NCBI GenBank assembly: GCA_947626615.1
Contig: CANQSW010000004.1
Location: forward strand, 1 to 26,099
DNA length: 26,099 nucleotides
Origin: an uncultured Peptococcaceae bacterium
GTDB lineage: Bacteria; Bacillota; Dehalobacteriia; UBA4068; UBA4997
Direction of reading: 5' to 3'
The position numbers were made by a program, and so were the translations under genes. The notes beneath the pieces were generated by a model. It had not been told where the DNA came from. It made no database searches and saw only the letters and a list, made by a program, of their open reading frames with translations. Numbering within the stretch: position 1 is the stretch's first letter; each line of letters opens with the position of its first letter. This document shows, piece after piece, positions 16,162 through 23,442 of the stretch.

Positions 16162-17223
16162 TTATAGATCGTACCGTTGGGCAAGTTCCGCCAGTCTGGC
16201 GGCACGAAACTCCGCGTCCGTCAGCAAAAAGACACCGCCGTCCGGCGCGGCCAGCCGCAGCGCCCCCGCCGGCAGCTCGGCCCCACGCAGGCGTAATCCT
16301 TCCGGATAATAAGCAAGGTTTTGCCGCCGCCAGCCCACCAACGCCGGAATATCACGCTTGTTGACAAAACATTCGGCGGCCTGCGGCAGCCGGGCGAGCG
16401 CGAAAAGCAGCTTGTTGCGCCAGCCGAGCGCCTGCACCAGCGCGCCGAAGGCGGGGTGATACGGCCCGGCCAGCACCTCGCGCGCCAGCTCCTCGGTCGG
16501 CTGAAGGCCAATACGGATCACCGTCGTCCCCGCCGCCTCGGCCAGCAGCTTGATATCCAGCGATATCGCCGCCGCATCTTCTATTGATAACGGCTGAAAT
16601 TCGCCAGCCTGGTACATTGCCGCCAGCTCCGTGCCTGCCACCACCACGGTGGGATAAATGCGCAGCAGATCGGGCTTGTAAGCCAAAATGCGCGCCGCGC
16701 CCTTAACGGCGCTGGCCGCCGTTTCCATGGGCAGCCCCGGCATCAGCTGCACGCCGCAGACAAAACCCCAATCTTTTAGCCGTTGCACCGCCGCCAAAGC
16801 GTCCGCCGCCGTGTGGCCACGCCGTGCCCGCCGCAGCACTTCGTTGGAAAGCGACTGCACGCCCAGCTCCACCGTGCCGACGCCGTATTCCCGCAGCAGC
16901 GCCAGCTCCGCTTCGCCGACTGCGTCCGGCCGTGTGGAAAGGCGGATACCGGCGATCCGCCCGGCCTCCAGCGCCTGCTTGGCCGGAGCAAGATAGCTCC
17001 GCTGCACTTCCTGAGAAAGCGCCGTGAAGCTGCCGCCATAGAAAGCGACCTCCGGCTTAACAGCCGCGTCAGGGTCAAGCCGTAAAAGAGCCGCAGCCAC
17101 CGCCGCAGGGGTCGGAGCGGACGCTTCTCCGGCAATTTTGTGCTGGTCACAGAACACGCATTGATTCGGGCAGCCCAAATGGGGTATAAAAAAAGGCAGA
17201 ATATGCCTTTTTGCTTCAGACAT
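16162..17223 (-). CDS. Elp3-like radical SAM protein of unknown substrate
   Basis: The 353-residue protein has a CxxxCxxC cluster motif (Cys18, Cys22, Cys25 in LGCPNQCVFCDQ) for a [4Fe-4S] cluster and SAM cleavage. It also has FYGGSFTAL, STRPDA, and TVELGVQSLSNEVLRRARRGHT, which resemble the Elp3/coproporphyrinogen-like radical SAM barrel. There is no C-terminal acetyltransferase domain, so it is not a complete Elp3. Homologues are often found between rnc and smc in Firmicutes (family knowledge), yet the substrate is unknown to me. The ATG at 17223 has GAGGTG close upstream, and the gene follows rnc by 45 nt. A role in tRNA or other RNA modification is plausible from the neighbours but unproven. 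Confidence 0.85.
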   Translation of the reverse strand: MSEAKRHILPFFIPHLGCPNQCVFCDQHKIAGEASAPTPAAVAAALLRLDPDAAVKPEVAFYGGSFTALSQEVQRSYLAPAKQALEAGRIAGIRLSTRPDAVGEAELALLREYGVGTVELGVQSLSNEVLRRARRGHTAADALAAVQRLKDWGFVCGVQLMPGLPMETAASAVKGAARILAYKPDLLRIYPTVVVAGTELAAMYQAGEFQPLSIEDAAAISLDIKLLAEAAGTTVIRIGLQPTEELAREVLAGPYHPAFGALVQALGWRNKLLFALARLPQAAECFVNKRDIPALVGWRRQNLAYYPEGLRLRGAELPAGALRLAAPDGGVFLLTDAEFRAARLAELAQRYDL

Positions 17224-17268
17224 ATGCCACCTCTTTTCCGCTTACACGGCGATTTTTATTTTTCTTTT

Positions 17269-18009
17269 TTATTTCTCTTTTACGTTCTGCGGCAGCCATT
17301 CCCCGCGCCGCTGCCAGGCCAAACGCGCCGCGCGCTGCTCCGCCTCTTTTTTGCTGGGGCCGGAAGCCGTGGCCAGCGTCTGCCCGCAATAAACCAGGCC
17401 CACCGTAAAGGTGCGCTGGTGCGAGGGGCCTTCGGCGGCCAGCAGCGGATAAGAAACGTGCCGCTCCTCCAGCGTCTGCACCAGCATTTGGATCAGGCCC
17501 TTATAGTCCTCATAGCGGTCGCTTACTTTGGCCTCAAGCTCCGGCGTGAAGCGCGTCAGCAGAAAATTTTCCACCTGCGCCTGCCCCTGCGCCAAATATA
17601 TAGCCCCGGTCACCGCCTCAAAGGCGTCCGCCAGAATGGAATTCCGCTCGTGCTCGCCGTTTTTCAGGCTGCCCTTGCCCATTAGTATATAAGAGCCCAA
17701 CTCCAGCTCCCGCGCCAGATCGGCCAACGAGCCCTCGCAGACCAGCGCCGCCCGCGTCTTGCTGAGATAGCCCTCGTCCGCGCCGGGGTTGCGCTTAAAA
17801 AGCTCGCGCGCCACGATAAAGCCCAAGATAGCGTCGCCCAAAAACTCCAGCCGCTGGTTATCCTGGTCGCCCTCGGAACGCTGCCCCTCAAAATACGTGG
17901 GGTGCGTCAGCGCCTGCCGCAGCAGGGTCATATCGCCCTGCCAGCCCAGTTTTTCCGCCAGCTGCGGCAGCGCCGCCGCTCTGGCCTTGTTAAACTCCAC
18001 CGTATCCAA
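17269..18009 (-). CDS. rnc: Ribonuclease III
   Basis: RNase III cleaves double-stranded RNA, including the rRNA precursor. The 246-residue protein has the signature NQRLEFLGDA at 51-60 with Glu55 and Asp59, and a second metal-binding block SILADAFEAVTGA with Asp128 and Glu131. A C-terminal double-stranded RNA-binding domain lies at about 165-238, ending in the SGPSKKEAEQRAARLAW helix. The start is a TTG at 18009, with GAGG about 9 nt upstream. No in-frame ATG nearby fits the conserved N-terminus. It lies 22 nt after acpP, a common arrangement. Confidence 0.96.
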   Translation of the reverse strand: MDTVEFNKARAAALPQLAEKLGWQGDMTLLRQALTHPTYFEGQRSEGDQDNQRLEFLGDAILGFIVARELFKRNPGADEGYLSKTRAALVCEGSLADLARELELGSYILMGKGSLKNGEHERNSILADAFEAVTGAIYLAQGQAQVENFLLTRFTPELEAKVSDRYEDYKGLIQMLVQTLEERHVSYPLLAAEGPSHQRTFTVGLVYCGQTLATASGPSKKEAEQRAARLAWQRRGEWLPQNVKEK

Positions 18010-18031
18010 TTTGTTCGCCTCGCCAAAACGT

Positions 18032-18262
18032 TTATCTGGTTTTCGCTTCGATATATTCTACCAGCTGGCCGACCGTTTTGAAGCCGTCCACGTCGTCGTC
18101 GTCGATCTCGATATCGAACGCTTCCTCGATAGCCATGATCATCTGCACGACCTCCAGAGAATCCAGCTGCATATCCTCAAAGCTGGTCTCCAGCGTCAGT
18201 TCGCCCAGATCGCGCCCCAGTTCCTTAGTGACCGCCTGCCGCATGATATCCAATGTTTCCAT
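18032..18262 (-). CDS. acpP: Acyl carrier protein
   Basis: ACP carries growing acyl chains on a phosphopantetheine arm in fatty acid synthesis. The 76-residue acidic protein has the attachment site in LDSLEVV with Ser35, and the family-typical helix AIEEAFDIEIDDDD. GGGAGGCG precedes the ATG at 18262. It lies 21 nt after plsX and 22 nt before rnc. The fab genes that often sit between plsX and acpP are absent here, so acyl-ACP supply for PlsX depends on genes elsewhere. Confidence 0.95.
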   Translation of the reverse strand: METLDIMRQAVTKELGRDLGELTLETSFEDMQLDSLEVVQMIMAIEEAFDIEIDDDDVDGFKTVGQLVEYIEAKTR

Positions 18263-18283
18263 GATTACGCCTCCCTGTGTTTT

Positions 18284-19279
18284 TTATTCCGCCGTGAAAT
18301 ACTGCGCCGTTTGCTCGCGCAGCCTGCCGGTAAAATCGCTGTTATAAAGGTTCAACGCCTGCCCGACCGCGCTGGCGATAGCGGCCGCGTCGGAGCTGCC
18401 GTGGCAGACCACGCTGATACCGTTTACGCCAAGCAGCGGCGCGCCGCCCACTTTTCTATAATCCATCATATCTTTAAGGCCCTTTAGGCCCGGCATGACC
18501 AGAGCCGCGCCGATTTTGCGCGTCAGGCCGGCCGTAAGCTCCTTTTTCAGCAGGCCCAGCAGCGTTTTAGCTATGCCCTCCGACGTTTTCAGCACGGCGT
18601 TGCCTGTAAAGCCGTCGGTCACGATCACGTCACAAGCGCCGCTCATGATATCCCGCGCTTCGACGTTGCCGATGAAGTTAAGGCGAGAATTTTTCAGCAG
18701 CTGGTGCGCCGCCACCACCTTATCCGGCCCTTTATGCTCTTCGGTGCCGTTGTTCAGCAGCCCCACGGTGGGGTTTTGCCGCCCCAGCAGCACCTCTGCC
18801 GCCACCAAGCCCAAAACGGCAAACTGCAAATACTGCTCCGGCTCCAGCTCCAGATTCGCGCCGATATCCAGCAGCACCGAGCCGCCCTGCAGCGTGGGGA
18901 ACACGGTGCAGATACCGGGGCGCGTGATGCCGGGGATCCTGCCCAGCAGCAACAGCGCCGCCGCCATTTGCGCGCCCGTGCTGCCGGCGGAGATTATAGC
19001 GTCCGCCCGGCCGTCCTTGACCATTTTTGTGGCCACCCAAATGGAGCTGTCCCGCTTTTTGCGCAGGTTTTCCACCGATTCGTCCATCGCCATCACGCTG
19101 GCCGCCGCTTCTATCGTTACGTTCTGCGGCAGCTCGGCCGCGGCGGGCAGCTTATCCGTTTGCCCGACCAAAATGATCTCCACGCCGCTGTTGGCCTTGG
19201 CCGCCTGCAAAGCGCCCTGCACCAGCGCGTCCGGCGCCAGATCGCCGCCCATAGCGTCTATCGCTATCCTAACAGCCAT
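18284..19279 (-). CDS. plsX: Phosphate acyltransferase PlsX
   Basis: PlsX converts acyl-ACP and phosphate into acyl-phosphate, the acyl donor for PlsY in phospholipid synthesis. The 331-residue protein starts MAVRIAIDAMGGDLAP, the family N-terminus. It contains ISAGSTGAQMAAALLLLGRIPGI, DIGANLE and DGFTGNAVLKTSEG blocks. I chose the ATG at 19279 because GGGAGGGAG precedes it. The open extension to 19345 runs into the leader. It heads plsX-acpP-rnc-radical SAM from its own promoter. No fapR gene or FapR-type operator is seen beside it. Confidence 0.95.
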   Translation of the reverse strand: MAVRIAIDAMGGDLAPDALVQGALQAAKANSGVEIILVGQTDKLPAAAELPQNVTIEAAASVMAMDESVENLRKKRDSSIWVATKMVKDGRADAIISAGSTGAQMAAALLLLGRIPGITRPGICTVFPTLQGGSVLLDIGANLELEPEQYLQFAVLGLVAAEVLLGRQNPTVGLLNNGTEEHKGPDKVVAAHQLLKNSRLNFIGNVEARDIMSGACDVIVTDGFTGNAVLKTSEGIAKTLLGLLKKELTAGLTRKIGAALVMPGLKGLKDMMDYRKVGGAPLLGVNGISVVCHGSSDAAAIASAVGQALNLYNSDFTGRLREQTAQYFTAE

Positions 19280-19364
19280 AGCTCTCCCTCCCGTACAGTT
19301 CAGGGCAGCGCCCTGCACAAAGTTACGCAAAATCGACCGCCGCACGTCCTGCGGCTACGTTGCT

Positions 19365-19393
19365 ATTCTATCACAACCGGCCTGACTTTACAA
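19365..19393 (-). promoter_or_regulatory. plsX operon promoter
   Basis: TTGTAA (19393-19388), 17 bp, then TAGAAT (19370-19365) preceded by TGA, an extended -10. The predicted leader is about 79 nt. Confidence 0.7.
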
Positions 19394-19429
19394 CGCATAA
19401 TTGTCCGCGCCGCAAAAAAAATTTGCCAA

Positions 19430-19460
19430 AAGAAAACCCCTTATCCGGCTGGGATAAGGA
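19430..19460 (-). terminator. Intrinsic terminator after rpmF
   Basis: An 8-bp inverted repeat (CCTTATCC 19439-19446, GGATAAGG 19452-19459) with a short loop is followed on the minus strand by GG then TTTTCTTTT. Confidence 0.85.
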
Positions 19461-19482
19461 GTTTTGCCATATGTGCGGCTGT

Positions 19483-19707
19483 TTATTCGGCTTTAGCCGG
19501 CTTTTCGGCCTTCTCCGCCTTTTCGGCCGCCGCCTGCTTGACCGGACGGCCTTTATAATAACCACATTCCGGGCAGGCATGGTGCGGCTGCTTCAGCGCG
19601 CCGCATTGCGGGCAAAGAGAGATCGCGTTGGCGGTGAAGCCAGTGTAACGGCCGGCACGGTTCATGCGGCGGTTAGCCTTGGAAGTTTTGTTCTTCGGTA
19701 CGCCCAT
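19483..19707 (-). CDS. rpmF: Large ribosomal subunit protein bL32
   Basis: bL32 is a small protein of the 50S subunit. It starts MGVPKNKTSKANRRMNRAGR as in the family and has a zinc ribbon from CPQC and CPEC, the Zn-binding (C+) form. The 74-residue length is longer than the usual 57-60 because of an Ala/Lys/Glu-rich tail of about 18 residues. The GGAGG ribosome site lies in the last codons of the DUF177 gene, whose stop is only 3 nt before the ATG, so the two are coupled. Confidence 0.97.
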   Translation of the reverse strand: MGVPKNKTSKANRRMNRAGRYTGFTANAISLCPQCGALKQPHHACPECGYYKGRPVKQAAAEKAEKAEKPAKAE

Positions 19708-19710
19708 TTT

Positions 19711-20235
19711 TTACACCTCCTTATCGTCGTTCATTGCAGCAAAAAGCGTTTTTAACTTCTCAAAACGCCAATCAACGTCGTCCTTGGCGCAAGCGCACGG
19801 CCCAAGATTAAGATCCGCGCCGCAGTTGGGGCAAAGCCCCTGGCAATCCGGCCAGCAGAGCGGGCGCAGCGGCAGCTCCATAAACAGGGCTTTCAGCAGA
19901 GCCGGTGCGATATCCAGCTCGTCGCCCTCAAAAAAGCCGATCTCGTCGTCTGATGCCAGCGCCGCTTCGCGGTTGGTGAAAACCTCGGCCACCGGTACGC
20001 TGAACGTCTGACGGAATTTGGCCAGACAGCGCGAGCAGACCAGCTCCAGCTCGGCCTTGAGCTCGCCTTTCAGGTGAAAATACGGCGCGGCGTGTTCGAT
20101 CCGGCCGGAAAACTCCACCGGGCCGCAGAGCGCCAACTCAGGATAACCGCCGCCGGCGGCGTCCAGAGCCTCCCTGCGGTAGATCTCCTCCGACTTTTCC
20201 GCCGTGCTTTTGATTTTGGTAACGTTGATCAACAT
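19711..20235 (-). CDS. yceD: DUF177 (YceD) family protein
   Basis: YceD proteins are linked to large-subunit rRNA (23S) accumulation in bacteria and plants (family knowledge) and are usually encoded beside rpmF, as here. The 174-residue protein has Cys67-x-x-Cys70 (CSRC) and a second cluster Cys127, Cys131, Cys135, Cys138 (CWPDCQGLCPNC), plus C-A-C near 147-149, suggesting zinc binding. The N-terminus MLINVTKIKS matches the family, so the ATG at 20235 is very probably right. It has no Shine-Dalgarno, and the -10 hexamer ends only 7 bases before it, so the mRNA is probably leaderless. Confidence 0.88.
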   Translation of the reverse strand: MLINVTKIKSTAEKSEEIYRREALDAAGGGYPELALCGPVEFSGRIEHAAPYFHLKGELKAELELVCSRCLAKFRQTFSVPVAEVFTNREAALASDDEIGFFEGDELDIAPALLKALFMELPLRPLCWPDCQGLCPNCGADLNLGPCACAKDDVDWRFEKLKTLFAAMNDDKEV

Positions 20236-20242
20236 AGCTGCT

Positions 20243-20271
20243 ATTATACAGGTTTTTTAGCGGCCTGTCAA
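20243..20271 (-). promoter_or_regulatory. Consensus promoter giving a leaderless DUF177-rpmF mRNA
   Basis: TTGACA (20271-20266), 17 bp, TATAAT (20248-20243): a perfect consensus. Only AGCAGCT separates the -10 from the ATG at 20235, so transcription should begin at or within about 2 nt of the start codon. Confidence 0.8.
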
Positions 20272-20281
20272 TAATAAATAA

Positions 20282-20303
20282 CCAAATATGGTCATTTATT
20301 TGG
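20282..20303. promoter_or_regulatory. Inverted repeat upstream of the DUF177 promoter
   Basis: CCAAATA (20282-20288) and TATTTGG (20297-20303) form a perfect 7-bp inverted repeat with an 8-bp centre. It starts about 10 bp upstream of the -35 element and follows the ackA terminator. It may be a regulator site or a second hairpin at the ackA mRNA end. Confidence 0.3.
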
Positions 20304-20341
20304 CAAAAAAATTCGAGCCGGAATATTCCGGCCCGAATTTT
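20304..20341 (-). terminator. Intrinsic terminator after ackA
   Basis: The 16-bp palindrome GCCGGAATATTCCGGC (20317-20332) is flanked by AAATTCG and CGAATTT, and on the minus strand is followed by a run of seven T. Confidence 0.88.
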
Positions 20342-20348
20342 AGCGCAA

Positions 20349-21590
20349 TTAGAGCAAATTGTTCTGCAAAACGACCTCGCGCGTATCGCGCGCTATCATC
20401 AGTTCTTCGTTGGTATGCACGACGAAAACCTTGACTTTCGATTCCGGGGCGGAGATCAGGCGGAAGTCGTCCTCCGCGCTGTTGATAGCCAGATCCAGCT
20501 CCACGCCGATATAGGCCAGACGCTTGCAGATAGCCTTCCGCATCTCGGCGTCGTTTTCGCCCATGCCGGCGGTAAAAACGATAGCGTCCACGCCCTCCAG
20601 CAGCATAACGTAGCCGCCGATCAGCTTGACCAGCTGGTGATAAAGCATATCCACCGCGAGCTTGCTGCGCTTGTGGCCGTTGCTCATGGCCTTGCGGATA
20701 TCGCGCATATCGCTGCTGATGCCGGAGATACCGAGCAGGCCGCATTGTTTGTTCAGATAATCACTGATCTGGGCAAAATCCCAGCCCTCCTTCTGCATCA
20801 GAAACGTAACTATGGAAGGGTCTATCGTGCCGCAGCGCGTGCCCATCATAACGCCCTCCAGCGGCGTGAAGCCCATAGACGTATCGACCACCCTGCCGCC
20901 CTTTATGGCCGTCAGGCTGATGCCGTTGCCCATGTGGCAGGTGATGATGCGCGTATCCTCGCGGGGCTTGCCCAAAAGGTCGATCACCTGATTGCAGACG
21001 TAGCGGTGCGATGTGCCATGGAAGCCGTAGCGCCGCACGTTATATTTTTTATACATATCATAGCTGAGCGGGTACATATACGCTTCCGGCGCCATCGTCT
21101 GATGAAAAGCCGTGTCGAAGACGGCCACGTTCGGCACGCCCGGCATTTCCTCCAGACAGGCGCGCACACCGGCCAGAGCCGGCGGATTATGCAGCGGCGC
21201 CAGGTCGCTCAGCTCGTCCAGCTTCTGCATGATCTCCGGCGTGATCTCCACCGCTTCGCTGAAGCAATCGCCGCCGTGGACGATACGGTGCCCCACCGCG
21301 CTGATCTCGCTAAGATCATGGATAACGCCAAGATCGGGGTGCGTCAACAAAGCTATCACCATGGCCAGCGCCTCGTTATGGTTGGCCATAGGGCGTTCGA
21401 TCGTGTCCTTCTTTTTGCGGTGTTCGATACCGAGCTGCGTCTCCATATTGAGATAGACGGTATGCTCCACAAAGGTATCGTCGAAGCCTATCTTCTGCAC
21501 CACGCCCTTAGCGACGGCGCGCTCGGTGTTAGTGTTAAAAAGCTGGTATTTCAGCGAGGAACTGCCGGAATTCAAGACCAAAATCAGCAT
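20349..21590 (-). CDS. ackA: Acetate kinase
   Basis: AckA makes ATP and acetate from acetyl-phosphate. In propionate producers it may also act on propionyl-phosphate. The 413-residue protein shows LNSGSSSLKYQ (6-16), GHRIVHGG (100-107), NVAVFDTAFHQTM (154-166), FHGTSHRYV (190-198), GNGISL and GTRCGTIDPS (250-259), all ASKHA-family active-site blocks. I chose the ATG at 21590 because AAGGG lies 8 nt upstream. An in-frame GTG at 21599 lies inside that site. No pta gene is adjacent. It has its own terminator and is divergent from ylbJ. Confidence 0.96.
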   Translation of the reverse strand: MLILVLNSGSSSLKYQLFNTNTERAVAKGVVQKIGFDDTFVEHTVYLNMETQLGIEHRKKKDTIERPMANHNEALAMVIALLTHPDLGVIHDLSEISAVGHRIVHGGDCFSEAVEITPEIMQKLDELSDLAPLHNPPALAGVRACLEEMPGVPNVAVFDTAFHQTMAPEAYMYPLSYDMYKKYNVRRYGFHGTSHRYVCNQVIDLLGKPREDTRIITCHMGNGISLTAIKGGRVVDTSMGFTPLEGVMMGTRCGTIDPSIVTFLMQKEGWDFAQISDYLNKQCGLLGISGISSDMRDIRKAMSNGHKRSKLAVDMLYHQLVKLIGGYVMLLEGVDAIVFTAGMGENDAEMRKAICKRLAYIGVELDLAINSAEDDFRLISAPESKVKVFVVHTNEELMIARDTREVVLQNNLL

Positions 21591-21648
21591 GGCGATCACC
21601 CTTCCCGCCCGCGCAGCCGCGGGTCACGGTAAAATTTTCAGTTTAACG

Positions 21649-21679
21649 TCATATTTGGCCTGACCGGCCGGTATATGTT
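21649..21679 (+). promoter_or_regulatory. Possible sporulation-type (sigma-E-like) promoter of ylbJ
   Basis: TCATATT (21649-21655) fits the sigma-E -35. TATATGTT at 21672-21679 is only a partial -10 match and the spacing of 16 is slightly long. YlbJ being under sigma-E in Bacillus (family knowledge) is the reason to consider it. Confidence 0.25.
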
Positions 21680-21680
21680 T

Positions 21681-21710
21681 ATGATAGCTGGCGTGGTTCG
21701 GAGGCGGCAA
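21681..21710 (-). promoter_or_regulatory. Possible ackA promoter
   Basis: On the minus strand TTGCCG (21710-21705) and TATCAT (21686-21681) stand 18 bp apart, giving a leader of about 85 nt. The match is moderate and it overlaps the ylbJ ribosome-site region. Confidence 0.35.
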
Positions 21711-21715
21711 GGCCC

Positions 21716-22855
21716 ATGAACGTTTTTTATATTCTGCTCACTATGGCCGTGCTTGCCGTCGTTTTATTGGAGCCGCAGGCCGCGCTTTCGGCGGCCGCGG
21801 GGGCTTTGAACAGTTGGTGGAGCAAGGTATTGCCCGCTCTGCTGCCGTTTTTTATTGCCAGCGAGCTTTTGAGCCGTCTGGGGCTGCTGCGGGCGCTGGG
21901 CGTGTGGCTGACGCCGATCATGCGGCCGCCGTTCCGTCTGCCGGGGGCGGCGGCGCTGGGGCTGCTGCTCGGCTTCTTTTCCGGCTCGCCCACCGGCGGG
22001 GCCGTGGCGGCGGACTTAAAACGCCGCGGCCTTGTCAGTAAAAACGAGGGCGAACGTATGCTGGCCTTCTGCAACAACGCCGGGCCGCTGTACCTGCTGC
22101 TCACCGTAGCCGCCCTGCTGGAAGCGCCCGCGGCCGGCCTTTGGCTGGCTCTGGCGCAATATCCGATCAATCTGGCGCTGGGCGTCTTGCTGCGGTTTTG
22201 GGGCGAAAAAACGCCGCGTTCTTCCGGCAAACATATATCTCGCCGGGAGCTGCTGCGGCGAGGTCTACAGGAGCTGCAAAACGCGCCGCGCGAGCCGATC
22301 AGCCGGATATTGCAGGCAAGCTCTTTTAAGGCGCTCGCCAATATCGGAATGATCGGAGCGTTCATGCTCTGCTTCAGCCTGCTGCTGCTGGCGCTGCAAA
22401 CCTTCGGCCTGTTGGCGCTGCTGCAAACGGCGCTTTTGCCGCTGGCCGCGCTGTTCGGCCTGCCGCAAAGCGTACTGCCAGGGCTGAGCGAGGGTCTGTT
22501 TGAGATGACGCTCGGCCTGCAGACGCTCTCCGAAGCAGACGCGGGTCTTTTTACCAAGGTGCTGGCCGCCTCGATGATACTCGGCTGGAGCGGCCTTTCC
22601 ATTCACGCCCAGATCGCCGGGGTGTGCGCCGACGCCGGGCTTTCGCTGAAATATTACCTGCCCTGCCGCCTTATCCACGTTTTGAGCGCGCCCCTGCTTT
22701 TGACCCTGCTGCGGGAGCGTTTACAGCTGCCGGGCAGCACCTTTGCCGCCCTTCTACCGGAGCAGCTGCTGCTGCCGGGGCTTTTGTTGTTGCCGGCCGC
22801 TTTATGTCTGGGCTTGCTGTTGCTTATCGCGTTTCTGCTCCCCGGTCGGGATTAG
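21716..22855 (+). CDS. ylbJ: YlbJ-type nucleoside-recognition (Gate) membrane protein
   Basis: The 379-residue protein is highly hydrophobic with about 8-10 membrane segments. It carries the family blocks WWSKVLPALLPFFIASELLS (about 34-53), PIMRPPFRLPG (about 67-77), LGFFSGSPTGG (about 85-95) and AFCNNAGPLYLL (about 116-127). This is the Gate/nucleoside-recognition fold of YlbJ, a sporulation-linked integral membrane protein in Bacillus. Its transported substrate is not known to me. The ATG at 21716 follows GGAGG at some distance and AAGG close by. It is divergent from ackA. Its TAG ends 2 bases from the stop of the convergent coiled-coil gene, with no hairpin between. Confidence 0.85.
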   Translation: MNVFYILLTMAVLAVVLLEPQAALSAAAGALNSWWSKVLPALLPFFIASELLSRLGLLRALGVWLTPIMRPPFRLPGAAALGLLLGFFSGSPTGGAVAADLKRRGLVSKNEGERMLAFCNNAGPLYLLLTVAALLEAPAAGLWLALAQYPINLALGVLLRFWGEKTPRSSGKHISRRELLRRGLQELQNAPREPISRILQASSFKALANIGMIGAFMLCFSLLLLALQTFGLLALLQTALLPLAALFGLPQSVLPGLSEGLFEMTLGLQTLSEADAGLFTKVLAASMILGWSGLSIHAQIAGVCADAGLSLKYYLPCRLIHVLSAPLLLTLLRERLQLPGSTFAALLPEQLLLPGLLLLPAALCLGLLLLIAFLLPGRD

Positions 22856-22857
22856 TT

Positions 22858-23382
22858 TTACTCGCCCGCCTGCTGGTTCTGCTCAAAGTTGGCGCGGGTG
22901 CTTTTCAGCGCCGCAGTCACCTTGTCCAGATTGCTCTCCAGGTGCGTCAGCAGGCTGTCTACGTAGGCTTCGGCGTCGTCGATCATCTGGTTGGCCTGCT
23001 GGTTGTATTTATCGACCAGATTTTCGCCGTATTCGGTGGCCTCCTGCACGATCTTTTCCGCTTCCTGCTGGGCCATTTTAACGATCTCAGTTTCCTGCAC
23101 GATACGCTCGGCTTCGGCGCGGGCCTCGTCCAGCATACTTTTGCCTCTGGCCTCGATGCTCTCCAGTATCTTATCGCTCTGCTCCAGCACCTGCTTGGCC
23201 TGCTTCATCTCCTCCGGCAGCTTGGCGTTGATCTTATCGACGATCTCCAGAATGAAATTGCCGTCTACCATGACCTTGCCGGTGAGCGGTACGCGCGAGC
23301 TTTTGTCGATATAATCGACCAGCTCTTCCAAGATAGTGCTGATGTTGTCCTCGCTGAAATTGTCGTTTCTTTCAAAATCCAT
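22858..23382 (-). CDS. Coiled-coil protein of unknown function (ATPase-like/DivIVA-like annotation family)
   Basis: The 174-residue acidic protein starts MDFERNDNFSEDNISTILEE and has a short conserved block VPLTGKVMVDGNFILEIVDKI (about 32-52). The rest is almost pure charged helix (for example ARGKSMLDEARAEAERIVQE), predicted to be coiled coil. Similar proteins occur beside rsmD/coaD-ylbJ regions in Firmicutes and are often loosely labelled ATPase or F0 subunit b-like. I see no ATPase motif or membrane segment. I chose the ATG at 23382 because AGGAGG lies 10 nt upstream. It lies 60 nt after rsmD and is probably cotranscribed. Confidence 0.75.
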   Translation of the reverse strand: MDFERNDNFSEDNISTILEELVDYIDKSSRVPLTGKVMVDGNFILEIVDKINAKLPEEMKQAKQVLEQSDKILESIEARGKSMLDEARAEAERIVQETEIVKMAQQEAEKIVQEATEYGENLVDKYNQQANQMIDDAEAYVDSLLTHLESNLDKVTAALKSTRANFEQNQQAGE

Positions 23383-23442
23383 TAGAATGATACCTCCTGT
23401 CGACGCTCCTGATCTATATATCAAAGAGGCCACGGCCTCGTT

